Below are positions 32,083 through 42,800 of a stretch of DNA of 64,000 nt, in pieces. Position 1 is the stretch's first letter. Each line of letters begins with the position of its first letter. The stretch is from Prorocentrum cordatum (Eukaryota; Sar; Dinophyceae; Prorocentrales; Prorocentraceae), in contig CAUYUJ010000336.1 of the NCBI GenBank assembly GCA_963575745.1, positions 424,580 through 488,579 on the forward strand, read 5' to 3'. The notes under the pieces are model-generated. The model saw only the letters and a program-made list of their open reading frames with translations. It was not told where the DNA came from and ran no database searches. Both the position numbers and the translations under genes were made by a program.

Positions 32083-33110
32083 CCGCCACCGTGCCTGGGG
32101 TCTGGGTGCAAAGCCGATTGGATGTTCGTTGGGATCTCGCGGGAGTCCTCCTGGGGGCCGCTCGTCGGGGGCCTCTTGGAGGCAGTTTGGGAGCCTCTTG
32201 GGGGCCGTCGGGGGGCCTCTTGGGGGCCGCGTGGGTCCCCTTGGGGGCCTCTTGGAGGCCTCCTGGGACCCCCTGGGCGCCTCTTTCGGCCTGGTCTCTT
32301 GGGGCGGAAGGCTGGGATTGTCGGTTCGTGTTCCCTCTCTTGGGCCACTTTTGGGGCCGTCTTGGGCGCCTCCTGGGCCATCTTGGGGCCCTCTTGGGGG
32401 CCTCTTCGGGCGTCATGGGGCGGTCTTGGGGACCTCTGGGGCCGTCTTGGGGCGTCGGAAGTCCGAAAAAGCGAGAACGCCAACCTCCTTCGAACACCCG
32501 GGAAAAAATTAGTGATTCCTCTCGCTTCGCGGGGTGCACGTCCGGAGTACGTGCAGTCAAGTCGTTTTGGGGGTTCTCGGGAGTTTCGTGGGGGGCGTCT
32601 TGGGCCTTTTGGAGGCTTCTTGGGGATTTCTTGGAGGCCTCTTGGGGATTTCTTGCGGCCCCTTTGGGGCCTCTGGGGGGCCTCTTGGGGCCTCTTGGGG
32701 GCGTCTTGGGCCGTCTTGGGGCGCTTACGCGCCGTTTCGCCCCTGGAGGCTGTCTTCGGGGCCTCTCGCGGTCTCCCTGGGACTCTCTTGGGGTTCTCTT
32801 GGGCCGTCTTAGGGGCCTCTTGGACCGTCTTGGGGGCCCATTTGGGCAGTCTTGGGGCCCTCCTGGGCCGTTTTTGAGCCATCTTGGGGGCTTATTGGGC
32901 TGTCTTGGGGCGATGTTGGAGGCGTCTTGGGCCGTCATGGGCTTTTGAGAGTCGCGAAAGAAGTCAAAAGTCCTAGGGACACGGGGCCCTCTGAGCCCGT
33001 CCTCGGAGCTTTTTGGATTCTCTTGGGGCCATCTTGGGCCGTCTTGGGGTCGTCTTGGCCCGCGCAGAGGCCATCTTGAGCCGTCTTGAGGCTCTCGTGG
33101 GCCCCCAAAA
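32083..33110 (+). mobile_element. CTTGG-rich element with head
   Basis: Head CCGCCACCGTGCCTGGGG at 32083, then CTTGG tract with the landmarks GGCTGGGATTGTCGGTTCGT (32305) and GAAGTCCGAAAAAGCGAGAA (32457), followed by more CTTGG repeat to 33110. No right terminal repeat is seen at about 32904, so the copy is rearranged or composite. The minus strand of this tract is open for about 300 codons as a Pro/Arg reading and is not a gene. Confidence 0.65.
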
Positions 33111-33455
33111 GGGCCAAAAGTACAGAATCATCGATCTTCCATAGGTTCTTGTAGGTTTTCAGGCCCAGAAGGGGTCCACCACTTTTGGGTCGACGGATGT
33201 GGCGTGACCCCTGGGGGGGTAGGGGTGAGACATAATAGTGTAACACAATACAACGTGTAGCAATTTTGCAACAATTTGATACATTGGTTTCGTTGCATTA
33301 CCGCCTCCACAGAAAACGCTGCCGCTCAGCACGTCACTTCGGGACGTGTACCTTCCAAAGCCAGCTCTAATCATGGGCGGCGACCAACTTCCACCTGGCT
33401 GGCGCTGCGCCGCACTTCGCCCAGGGGGGGAAATGACAGTACACTCCAGTCGCTG
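33111..33455. other. unassigned spacer
   Basis: Lower-GC segment (33220-33300) then GC-rich sequence. A short frame reading GDQLPPGWRCAALRPGGE at about 33377 recalls the start of a WW domain but lacks the rest. Confidence 0.3.
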
Positions 33456-33650
33456 TGTGGGCTTCGGGGGGTTTCTACGGGGCCTTGTTTGGGGGCTTCT
33501 TGGAGACTTCTTGGAGGCCTCTTGGGCGTTTCTTGGGGCCTCTTGGGGCCTCTCGCGGCCGCCTTGGGGCCCTTTTGGGGTCCTCTTGGGCCGTCTTAGG
33601 GGACACTTGGACCGTCTTGGGGGCCTATTTGGGCCGTGTTGGGGCCCTTT
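33456..33650 (+). repeat. CTTGG-rich repeat
   Basis: Short tract of the same family with TTGG every 10-11 bases, ending before TTTTCCTCGACAG at 33660. Confidence 0.75.
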
Positions 33651-33660
33651 TCCTCGACAG

Positions 33661-33990
33661 GTCGAGTGCTGGACGGACGACTCCATGGGCGGCGCGCCCT
33701 TGCCGCGATCGTGCCAGCCGCCAGCCTGTTGTTGCGGTCTCTTCGCAGCCAGGATACGCCCTTGCCTGCGCTCTCGACAGCTTCGCAGCGCGATTTCCGC
33801 AGCGCGAGTGCTAGAGCCGACGTGGCCTTGCTACGCTCATCAGGAGGGGGCTTCGTGCATGGGCAGCCACACTCGCCCGTCTCTGGACCCGCTGGCCAAC
33901 GCCATGGGTCGCACTTGCTCCGATAGCGTGCTCTCCCAGCTGAAGGTTTACGTCTGTGCACTGCGCGACGTAACCGGTGCCTCTGTCGTC
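33661..33990. other. unassigned low-repeat segment
   Basis: Non-repetitive and open on both strands: the + frame runs about 90 codons after an acceptor-like CTCGACAG at 33660, and the minus frame runs about 120 codons. Neither shows a recognisable domain. It could be a remnant of a gene or retroelement. Confidence 0.25.
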
Positions 33991-34510
33991 AACATTCTGA
34001 ACATCAGTTTTATCATCGGCATGTTGATTATTCTTAGTATGACTTGCATGTTTATTAAGAGTACCAACATTATGAATAGTACCAGTATTCATATTAGTAT
34101 TATTAGTGTCATTCTTATGATCATAAATAATACCAGCATCATCAGTAGCATGATCAGCTGTCATGATCGTCATCATCATTGTCACCAATAGCATCTTCAT
34201 ACTCATCGTCGTTGCCATCGTCATCATAATCAGACGCATTATCATCATCACCACCATCACCATCACAATCACCATCATCACCATCATCATCATCACCAGC
34301 CTCGTCGTCACCGTCGTCGTCATCATCGTCATCATCTACTGGTGCCAGTAGCATTATCATCACCAACAGCATCACCATCATCAACATCATCATGATCGTC
34401 GTCGTCGCGCTCGTGGTCGTACTCGTCGTCGTCGTCGGCATCATCGTCACCATCACCACCATCATCATGACTTCCATCATCTCCGCCATCATCACGAGCA
34501 CGCCTCCGCC
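33991..34510 (+). repeat. CAT/ATC triplet array
   Basis: Starts as AT-rich degenerate sequence and becomes ATCATCACCACCATC repeat. The minus strand reads Asp/Met-rich. Simple-sequence expansion. Confidence 0.85.
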
Positions 34511-34880
34511 GCGTGCTGTTTCTCCGCTTCCTCGTGCTATCCTCCCGCCGTAGTTAATGCTGAGTTCACCGTGGGCTATGGTTATGGGCCGCGATTCCAA
34601 AAAGGGCAGAGCGGGTCGCATTACAAGCAGCACGTTCCACAATCGGGCGTCCGTGCGTGGATACGTACTTGTATGTATCAAATAGCTTAAGGTTCGAGTC
34701 CGAGTATCTCTCTGGATCCTTGTGGGCTCGTGCGCGTATTTCGGGCAGGGATCAGTTGGTGCACTCCCTGCCGTTAGCGTACACATCCGAGAATGTTTTC
34801 GGGTAGTTGGCTGTTCGCTTGCCATTCACAGCAGATCGACGGTATTGCCTAAGTGCCAATCAAGTTCGACAGCATGAGTG
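34511..34880. other. unassigned, low GC
   Basis: Relatively unique sequence open on the minus strand (PTDPCPKYAHEP, ALPFLESRPITIAHGELSIN) and partly on the plus strand. No family recognised. GGTTCGAGTCC at 34691 resembles a tRNA T-loop but has no supporting stems. Confidence 0.25.
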
Positions 34881-34884
34881 TCCC

Positions 34885-35055
34885 CCTCCCCCACTGGCCG
34901 TACCTGCTCCTCAATCACTTCCCCCCCTCTCCGTCGAAGCCCCTCGCACATATCCCCTCCCCTTCCCCATCCCCCGCCCTCTGCCATTCCTGCCTCCCCC
35001 TCTATGCCTCCCCGCCCCTCCTTGGACCCTCCCTCGATTCCTCCGGGGAGGGAAG
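34885..35055 (+). repeat. C/T-rich tract
   Basis: Pyrimidine-rich stretch upstream of exon 5, separated from it by the GT repeat at 35250. Confidence 0.6.
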
Positions 35056-35247
35056 CCCTGCCCCTCGGCGAGACCTCAGGCCGTTTGTGCGAGGGCCGCG
35101 CGGGCCGGCGCAGGTATACCACGGGCTTTTGACCCCGCGGCGCGACGAGCTCAGTCGCCGGTATGAACGCCAGCGGGGTGCGCCCAACTTGGAATTGCGC
35201 CCTGTGTGCACGGGGAGTCGGAGGAAATCGGAGGACCCCAGCTGTGC

Positions 35248-35372
35248 ACGTGTGTGAGTGCGTGTGCGTGTGCGTGTGGGTGTGGGCTTGTGCTTTTGTG
35301 CTTGTGTGCTTGTGTGCTTGTGTGTTTGTGAGTGCGTGCGTTTGCGTGTGCGTGTGCGTGTGCGTGCGCCCT
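35248..35372 (+). repeat. GT/GC microsatellite
   Basis: GTGTGCGTGT and TTGTGCTTGTGTGC repeats, alternating purine-pyrimidine and potentially Z-DNA-forming. Confidence 0.85.
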
Positions 35373-35495
35373 CGCTTGGCCAGGCTTGGCCAGGCCAGGA
35401 CCGGTGCAAGGGTGCACAGCTAGGGTCCTCCCCAGAGGCACGGAGGGGGCGGGCCGCGGGCAGGGCGGCAGCGGGCGCCGGCCCAGGTACCGCAG

Positions 35496-35517
35496 GCAGT
35501 ACCTGGGAGAGCTGCAG
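35496..35517 (+). CDS. LUC7: LUC7-like protein, exon 5 (22-nt microexon)
   Basis: GCAGTACCTGGGAGAGCTGC followed by AG. Joined to the AG ending exon 4 it gives R-QYLGELQ, and exon 6 continues AALRRLVEDSN, matching the family region between the first zinc finger and the coiled coil. TACCGCAGGC is present both at the end of exon 4 and directly at this acceptor, so the preceding 5.4-kb intron is flanked by a 10-bp direct repeat. Donor CTGCAG/GCGGCC (GC type). It is called by frame and boundary logic and is less certain than the others because it is so short. Confidence 0.65.
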
Positions 35518-35699
35518 GCGGCCGCGCCCGGGCGCCCGGCTGGGGGAGAGATCGGGGGAACGTTAGACTCGAGTGCGCCAGAGTTCGGGTGTGCTTTTTT
35601 TGACGGGCCCGTACTGGACTTTGACGGGCAAGTTTTCACGGGATGTTTGAAGCAGGAGCCCGCGTCTGATTTCCGGCTCCCCTCAAGGGAGGGCGGATC

Positions 35700-35778
35700 G
35701 GCCGCGGCGGCAGGCGCAGGCGCAGGCGCAGGCGCCGGCGCAGGCGCAGGCGCAGGCGCAGGCGCAGGCGCAGGAGGG
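35700..35778 (+). repeat. GGCGCA hexanucleotide repeat
   Basis: About twelve copies of GGCGCA or CAGGCG, reading Ala-Gly on the + strand. It lies in the 1-kb intron between exons 5 and 6. Confidence 0.9.
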
Positions 35779-35984
35779 GTCAGGAGGGAGGTGTGGAACG
35801 TGTGAGCGATCTGCGCTCTATCCATACCCCTGCGGCTGCCTCCAGCTCTGGGCGCCGCGTGAACAGGGCATGGCATGGATGAAAAACTTGGCCCCCAGAG
35901 GCCAGGCTCTTATTCGTGCTCCCACTTCGTTCCCTCGTAGAGGTCTGGCGTGGGCAGAGGCGCTTACAACAAAGCGACGACCAC

Positions 35985-36245
35985 CAAGGAGCAGGTGGAG
36001 GAGCGGGGGGGAGAAGGGAGAGGAGCGATTCGGTAGAGCACTCTTTGGGGCCACAAAGCGTGTGAAAGGTGTACCAGATCGGGTACGATTACGCCGTGCG
36101 GACCCTGACGCTGGGGCCGTATCGGGTGCGAATACGCCATGCGGACCTTGCCGCTGGGGCCTTCGGTGGAGCTCCTTATAGGGCCACGAAACGTGTGAGG
36201 GGTGTACCGAATCGGGTGCGGCTGCGCCCGACAGACAAGATGTAA
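35985..36245 (+). repeat. 77-bp satellite, second locus
   Basis: About three diverged units, for example GGCCTTCGGTGGAGCTCCTT at 36158 followed by ATAGGGCCACGAAACG, plus GGTGTACC-GATCGGGT segments not seen at the main array. Same orientation as 3890-5112, 32 kb away. Confidence 0.8.
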
Positions 36246-36387
36246 AAGGTGTGGGAATGTAGATGTAAATGTACAAATGCATTTTGCAAAATGGGAAGGC
36301 TGTAGGTGCATGCTTGGGATCTATCCAGGTGGTTTCAGTACTCTAAACATTCTGGAATCTCCTGCTCCAGAAGGTGTCCTTGGCCAA

Positions 36388-36551
36388 GACCCTCCCTTCC
36401 TCCTCCTCCTCCGCCTCCTCCTTCTCCCATTCCTCCTTGTCGTCCTACTCCTCCTCCTCCTCCTCCCATTCCTCCTCCTCCTCCTCCTCCTCCTCCTCCT
36501 CCTCCTCCTCCTCTCTTTCGTGCCCCCCACCCCCAGACCGCACGACCCGAG
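36388..36551 (+). promoter_or_regulatory. CCT triplet array before LUC7 exon 6
   Basis: CTCCTCCTCC runs at 36395-36515, then CTCTCTTTCGTGCCCCCCAC and the acceptor CCCGAG at 36551. It acts as a very long polypyrimidine tract if used. The minus-strand reading is poly-Gly/Glu. Confidence 0.65.
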
Positions 36552-36650
36552 GCCGCCCTCCGCCGCCTGGTGGAGGACAGTAACACGAAGGCCCGGCGCA
36601 CCCGGCAGAAGCTCCTCGCGGGCGCGTCTTGCACCGCGGAGACCACGGAG
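36552..36650 (+). CDS. LUC7: LUC7-like protein, exon 6
   Basis: Reads AALRRLVEDSNTKARRTRQK, then LLAGASCTAETTE. The LRRLVEDSN-KARR-RQKL part matches the start of the LUC7 coiled coil (family: L-SFIADCDRR-E-AKKRL). Ninety-nine bases, phase 0 at both ends. Acceptor CCCGAG/GCC; donor ACGGAG/GCCCCC (GC type). The exact donor is uncertain, since a cut after KLL would also keep frame; GAG/GC was chosen because it repeats the boundary pattern of the other introns. Confidence 0.82.
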
Positions 36651-37410
36651 GCCCCCTGCCGGAGCCCCGCGCCGCCCCGCGCTCGAGGGGGAAGGTCGAA
36701 GAGAGCAGGGCAAGAGCAATCGGCAACGAGCTCCGAGCGCTTCCCTCGCCGACCAATGATTCGGGCGCCTCGATGGGCGGTGGAGGTTACTGTTCAGAAT
36801 ATTCGGGGCTGGTGGGCGCCTCCAAGGATCGAAGATCGAAGAGGGAGGATCGAGGATCGGAGGTCGAAGGTCGAAGGTCGAGGGTGGGCTCCATGGGGGG
36901 ATCGAGGTTCGAGGTCTTCGGGAGCTGTCGATTGCTCCTGGCGGCTTTGCAGCCTCTGGGTGCTCTCCAGCGGCTGCGCCTCCCCGAGGGCCTTCTGGGG
37001 ACGCCCCGATCGTTCCGAACGGCCGCTGGAGGCCCGAAGTGTCGAAGAGAACAGATCAACAAAATCAGGTGTTTGTTGTCAGCGTTGGCTGACGCGAGCG
37101 CGACTGCAGAGGCGGCGGGCCGCGCTGGGCACTAGGCGGTCCAGGACGGGCGGACAAAAAGAGACGGCCGCGGAGGAGACCCGAGCCGCCGAGAGTCGGC
37201 GGGGAGGGCGCGCGGGCGGCTTCAGGCACCAGAAACCGGTGAAAAGCCAGGTGGGTGCTGTCAGTTCGGGCTGTCGAAGTGGGACAGGAGGGCAGCATCG
37301 CGAGGCAGGCCACCAGCGAGTGAGCCAAGGCCAAAGTGCAGGGTGTTCCAGGACCGCGAGGGGCAGAAACCGGCACAGCAACAAAAACATACAAGCAACA
37401 TGCGCGTCAG
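36651..37410. other. start of LUC7 intron 6
   Basis: Contains a local repeat of GATCGAAG/GGTCGAAGG (36825-36880). Otherwise GC-rich with open frames on both strands and no recognised domain. Confidence 0.35.
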
Positions 37411-37565
37411 CATTCGGAGGTCCGCGCGGATGTCTCGGGCCAGCGCTGGACCCCGCTCCACTCGCGCGCGCAGCGCGCCAGGGGCGGCGCCGCAGGCGCG
37501 CCGCCATGGGGCAGAGGTCCAGTGCCGACTCAAGAAGTCCGCGCTGATCTCCGATTGCTGATGAT
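37411..37565. repeat. short foldback element (MITE-like), copy 1
   Basis: TTCGGAGGTCCGCGCGGATG at 37414 pairs with AGTCCGCGCTGATCTCCGAT at 37538, inverted, with similarity continuing inward through CGCTGGACC. The loop contains GGCGCCGCAGGCGCGCC. About 155 bp. A related copy lies at 44085-44250. Confidence 0.6.
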
Positions 37566-37894
37566 TCAAGTGGCTTGCGCGCTTACGCCATTCCGCCGAC
37601 CCCCCAGCGGGGTGGAGACGTTCAGGGCGTTCGGTAGGCTATGGCGGAGCTGGAGTGGTTTGGTGCTTTTGTTCACGCCCGCGAGGGTGGAGGAAGAGGA
37701 GGAAGTTACGTGGGTCCCTCGTCCAGCGGGGAGGGAGGAGGGAGGGGCCCGCATGTCCGGCTAGTTCCTCTGGCCCGTTTCGTCCGAGTGTTCTTGTGCC
37801 GCCCACCGTGGGGCAACTCGTCGCCACCGCCGTCACGATTCGCGCCGGCGCCGTCTTGGAATGCCGAGGAATGGCCAATTCTCAGATTGCGCCA

Positions 37895-38115
37895 GCGAAA
37901 ACCTCTTGGAGCGTCTTGGGTGCTTCGGGAGAGTCTCTTTGCGCCTCTTGGGGGTCGCTAGAGAGCCTCCTGGGGACCTCTTGAGGGGGGCCTCTTGGGG
38001 CCTCCTGGGCGCCTCTTGGGACCCTCTTGGGGCCATCTTGGGGCCATCTTGGAGGAGCCTTGGGGGCCATCTTGGGGCCGTCTTGGAGGAGCTTGGCCAT
38101 AGAAGGGGGATAGTC
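37895..38115 (+). repeat. CTTGG-rich repeat
   Basis: TTGG-periodic tract. Its flank (GGAGGAGCTTGGCCATAGAA, then GGGGGATAGTCATTTTGCCT) resembles the right flank of 16490-16760. Confidence 0.75.
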
Positions 38116-38289
38116 ATTTTGCCTCCCCCAGCAGGCCAAACGGTTCCAAAACCTGCGTTACATCAACGATTTGTGTTTTTTAGCCGATGCCTTCCATGGA
38201 CGATCCAATGCGTCACGGCCCCTTCCCTCCAGACCCAGGGGAGGGGGTAAAGGGAGGTGTCAAGACACCCTCCCCGCATGCAAGCTGTC

Positions 38290-39760
38290 TCGCTCACTCC
38301 CACCCGCCCTCCCAACACATCAGCAGCACCCGAGCCTAAGCATGTTCAGCGGTCGTCTATGGATGGACAGCTTGTTGGAACCAATACAGACCCCATGTGC
38401 GCGACGCTGAAACGAGATACGCCACGCGTGCCAGGCGCTTCAGGTGCGCCAGGCACCCCTGGGGCCCAAGCGTGCCAGGCACGCCTCGCGCGCCAGATGC
38501 GCCACGTGCTCCACGTGCGCCATGTGTGCCGCATGGTCCAGCCGCGCCAGATGCGCCCGCGCACGTGACAGCACAAATCGGAAAACATGTCGGCCCGCAC
38601 CATCCTTGTTGAAAGCCAGTGGACAATCGCAACGGGGAGACAATCATGGTGGTTGGTGGGCCTGCACAGAGCAGGCAATATGCCAGCACCCCCGCGGTCC
38701 TCGTCAAACACCAATGAACATTGATCGTGGAGTGGCCGCGCATGATCCAGGTTTAGTCGAGAAGTGCATATTGTATTGCTTCTGACAGTGATGATGGCCC
38801 TTGCGCAGAGCAGGCAATATGAGGGCACCCCCGCCGTCCTGGTTTAATAAAAAAACATATATACATATATATACATATATACAGTGCTCGCGGGGCCCAC
38901 GAGCTTGACCCAAGATGTTGTTACACAATGTGCTTCGTGGTTTGTTTATGGCAGGGATACAGGGGGGGTGTCCGCATTGGTCCTGGTTGGCTGCCAGTCG
39001 CCTGGGGGAGGGGGTGTTTTTTAGATAGGGAGCAGTGAACAGGCTACCCCAAGCCGCAAGCCATGTCGCGCACGCTCCTGTTCTCACACTTCATACGTAG
39101 TAGAACCCGAGCCTCAGCACAGGCAATGGCCGCCATCGACGACAACCATCAGAAACCAATGCAGACGCCAGCCAGGTGCGCCACGCGCGCCAGGTGCGCC
39201 ACACTGGGCAATAGGTCGACCGTCCCACCACCCCTGACAAACAACAATGCAAAGTGACGGCGGGTTTGCGGGCGTTGTATGCTTTGCGTGGGTGTGCGCC
39301 CGCAATCATTTTGCACTTGTCATCGACAGGGATAGCAGGCCTGCACACAGCAGGCAAATGCCACCCCCCCCACCGTCCCTGGCAAAGTGAACTTCGTATT
39401 TTTGGTTGACGCGGATGGTGGGCCTGCACAGCAGGCAATCTGCCGGCCCCCCGCCGCCCCATATCAAAAAAACAACACAACATGATCACGGGGCGTCCGC
39501 GCATGATCCAGCTTTTGGTGCAACGTGCATGTTTGATTTGTTGTTGTTTGCAAGGTACGTGGTCTGGGGTACTGGCATGGCACACGGCAGGCAATATGCC
39601 GCTACCGCCGCCCGTGCCAAGAACCGAAGCAGCGTAATCGCGAAGCGGCCGCGCATGATCCAGATGGATGGTCGGGGGTGCTGGCAATGCACACAGCGGG
39701 GGGCTGAAGGTTCATGTTCACGCAAATGTTGGTTTGAGAGTAGGGCCCCGCAGAGCTGCA
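38290..39760 (+). repeat. dispersed hairpin repeats with GCCTGCACAGCAGGC core
   Basis: At least four diverged units (38650, 38800, 39335, 39420 and a weaker one near 39580) with GGCCTGCACAGAGCAGGCAA, TATGCC, a C-rich run, and GCCGCGCATGATCCAG about 100 bases away. The GCCTG and CAGGC halves form a hairpin. 38420-38570 is a GCGCCAGGTGCGCCAC minisatellite, repeated briefly at 39170-39205. A TAC/ATA microsatellite lies at 38852-38882. Confidence 0.55.
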
Positions 39761-39837
39761 CGCCCTGGCCGCCACGCGCCGCGTCGGCCGCGAGATCGGC
39801 GAGGTGCTCGGTAGACGATCAAAGTGGGTGCAGAAGG

Positions 39838-42800
39838 GACGGGCACGAAGACCGACCGCATTTCCTGTCCATCCTGAGCAGGACTCGCTGTCGGTGTCGC
39901 CGCGGACGTTGTCCGTTCGAGGCAGGATGCCGCCTCGACCGCATTTCCTGTCCATCCTGAGCAGGACTCGCTGTCGGTGTCGCCGCGGACGATGCACCGT
40001 TTCGAGGCAGGAATCCGCCTCGACTCGGCATTTCCTGCCCATCCTGAGCAGACTCGCTGTCGGTGTCGCCGCGGACGTTTAGTCCTTTCTGGGATGCAGG
40101 ATGCCGCCCGTCGACCGCATTACCTCTGACCATCTGATAGCCGCGGAACTCGCTGTCGGTGTCGCCGCGGAAGTTGTCCGTTCGAGGCAGGATGCCGCCT
40201 CGACCGCATTTCCTGTCCATCCTGAGCAGGACTCGCTGTCGGTGTCGCCGCGGACGTTGCCCGTTCGAGACAGGATGCCGCCGCGACCGCATTTCCTGTC
40301 CATCCTGAGCAGGACTCGCTGTCGGTGTCGCCGCGGACGTTGGCCGTTCGAGAAAGGAATAGCCGCCTCGACCGCATTTCCTGTCCATCCTGAGCAGGAC
40401 TCCTGTCGTTGGTCGCCGCGACGTTGACCCTCCCGAACAGGATGCCGCCCCGACCGCATTCCTGTCCAACCTGACTGGACTCGCTTTCGGTGTCGCCGCG
40501 GACGTTTCCCGTCCGAGACAGGAACCGCCATGACCGCATTTCCTGTCATCCTGAACTGAACTCGCTGTCGGTGGTCGCCGCGACGTTGCCCCGTTTCGAG
40601 ACATGATCCCGCCCTCGACGCATTTCCAGTCCATCCTGAGCAGGACGGACCGACCTCGCTGCCGGTGTCGCCGCGGAACGATTGGTCCGTCGAGACAGGA
40701 TGCCGCCACCGACCAGCATTTCCTGTCCATCCTGAGCTGGACTCGCTGTCGTGTCGCCGCGGACCTTTCCCGTCCGAGACAGGATGCCCGCCATCGAACC
40801 GACAGCATTCCTGTCCAACCTGAGCGGGACCGCTGGCGTGGCGCCCGCGGACGTTTGCTGTCCAGAGACAGTGATGCCGCCTCGACCGCAATTCCTGTCC
40901 TTCCTGTACATCCTGAGCTGGACTCGCTGTCGCCGCGGACGTTGCCCGTCCGACGTTGCCCGATGCCGACGATTGCCGCCTCGACCGCATTCCTGTTCAT
41001 CCTGAGCTCGCTGACGGTGTCGCCGCGGACGTTGTCCGTTCGAGACAGGATGCCATCCTGAGCTGGACTCGCTGTCGGTGTCGCCGCGGACGTTGCCCGT
41101 CCGAGACAGGATGCCGCCTCGACCGCATTTCCTGCCCATCCTGAGCTGGACTCGCTGTCGGTGTCGCCGCGGACGTTGCCCGTCCGAGACAGGATGCCGC
41201 CTCGACCGCATTTCCTGTTCATCCTGAGAAGGACTCGCTGTCGGTGTCGCCGCGGACGTTGCCCGTTCGAGACAGGATGCCGCCTCGACCGCATTTCCTG
41301 CCCATCCTGAGCAGAACTCGCTGTCGGTGTCGCCGCGGACGGTGTCCGTTCGAGGCAGGATGCCGCCTCGACCGCATGTCCTGTCCATCCTGAGCAGGAC
41401 TCGCTGTCGGTGTCGCCGCGGACGTTGTCCGTTCGAGACAGGATGCCGCCTCGACCGCATTTCCTGTTCATCCTGAGAAGGACTCGCTGTCGGTGTCGCC
41501 GCGGCCGTTGCCCGTTCGAGACAGGATGCCGCCTCGACCGCATTTCCTGTCCATCCTGAGACAGGATGCCGCCTCGACCGCATTTCCTGTCCATCCTGAG
41601 CAGGACTCGCTGTCGGTGTCGCCGCGGACGTTGTCCGTTCGAGACAGGATGCCGCCCCGACCGCATTTCCTGTCCATCCTGAGCTGGACTCGCTGTCGGT
41701 GTCGCCGCGGACGTTGCCCGTCCGAGACAGGATGCCGCCTCGACCGCATTCCTGTCCATCCTGAGCAGGACTCGCTGTCGGTGTCGCCGCGGACGTTGTC
41801 CGTTCGAGACAGGATGCCGCCTCGACCGCATTTCCTGTTCATCCTGAGAAGGACTCGCTGTCGGTGTCGCCGCGGCGTTGCCCGTTCGAGACAGGATGCC
41901 GCCTCGACCGCATTTCCTGTCCATCCTGAGCAGGGAGCTGCTGTCGGTGTCGCCGCGGACGTTGCCCGTTCGAGACAGGATGCCGCCTCGACCGCATTTC
42001 CTGTCCATCCTGAGCTGGACTCGCTGTCGGTGTCGCCGCGGACGTTGCCCGTTCGAGACAGGATGCCGCCTCGACCGCATTCCTGTCCATCCTGAGCAGG
42101 ACTCGCTGTCGGTGTCGCCGCGGACGTTGTCCGTTCGAGACAGGATGCCGCCTCGACCGCATTTCCTGTCCATCCTGAGCAGGACTCGCTGTCGGTGTCG
42201 CCGCGGACGTTGCCCGTTCGAGACAGGATGCCGCCCCGACCGCATTTCCTGTCCATCCTGAGCAGGACTCGCTGTCGGTGTCGCCGCGGACGTTGCCCGT
42301 TCGAGACAGGATGCCGGCTCGAGCGCATGTCCTGCCCATCCTGAGCAGGACTCGCTGTCGGTGTCGCCGCGGACGTTGTCCGTTCGAGACAGGATGCAGC
42401 TTCGACCGCATTTCCTGTCCATCCTGAGCAGGACTCGCTGTCGGTGTCGCCGCGGACGTTGTCCGTTCGAGACAGGATGCCGCCTCGACCGCATTTCCTG
42501 TCCATCCTGAGCTGGACTCGCTGTCGGTGTCGCCGCGGACGTTGCCCGTTCGCGACAGGATGCCGCCTCGACCGCATTTCCTGTCCATCCTGAGCAGGAC
42601 TCGCTGTCGGTGTCGCCGCGGACGCTGTCCGTTCGAGGCAGGATGACGCCTCGACCGCATTTCCTGTCCATCCTGAGCAGGGCTCGCTGTCGGTGTCGCC
42701 GCGGACGTTGTCCGTTCGAGACAGGATGCCGCCTCGACCACATTTTCTGCCCATCCTGAGCAGGACTCGCTGTCGGTGTCGCCGCGGACGTTGTCCGTTC

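Noticed and set aside
31962-32948. Open frames of 270-370 codons in CTTGG tracts, here and at 1781, 46472, 49590 and 57329
   Set aside because: They are translations of 10/11-bp repeats (Gly/Leu/Ser/Trp on one strand, Pro/Arg/Lys on the other) and appear at every tract.
33377-33440. WW-domain-like LPPGW
   Set aside because: Only the first five residues fit; the second Trp and the aromatic core are absent.
34640-34710. GGTTCGAGTCC resembling a tRNA T-loop
   Set aside because: The flanking bases do not form a T stem, and no acceptor, D or anticodon stems can be drawn.
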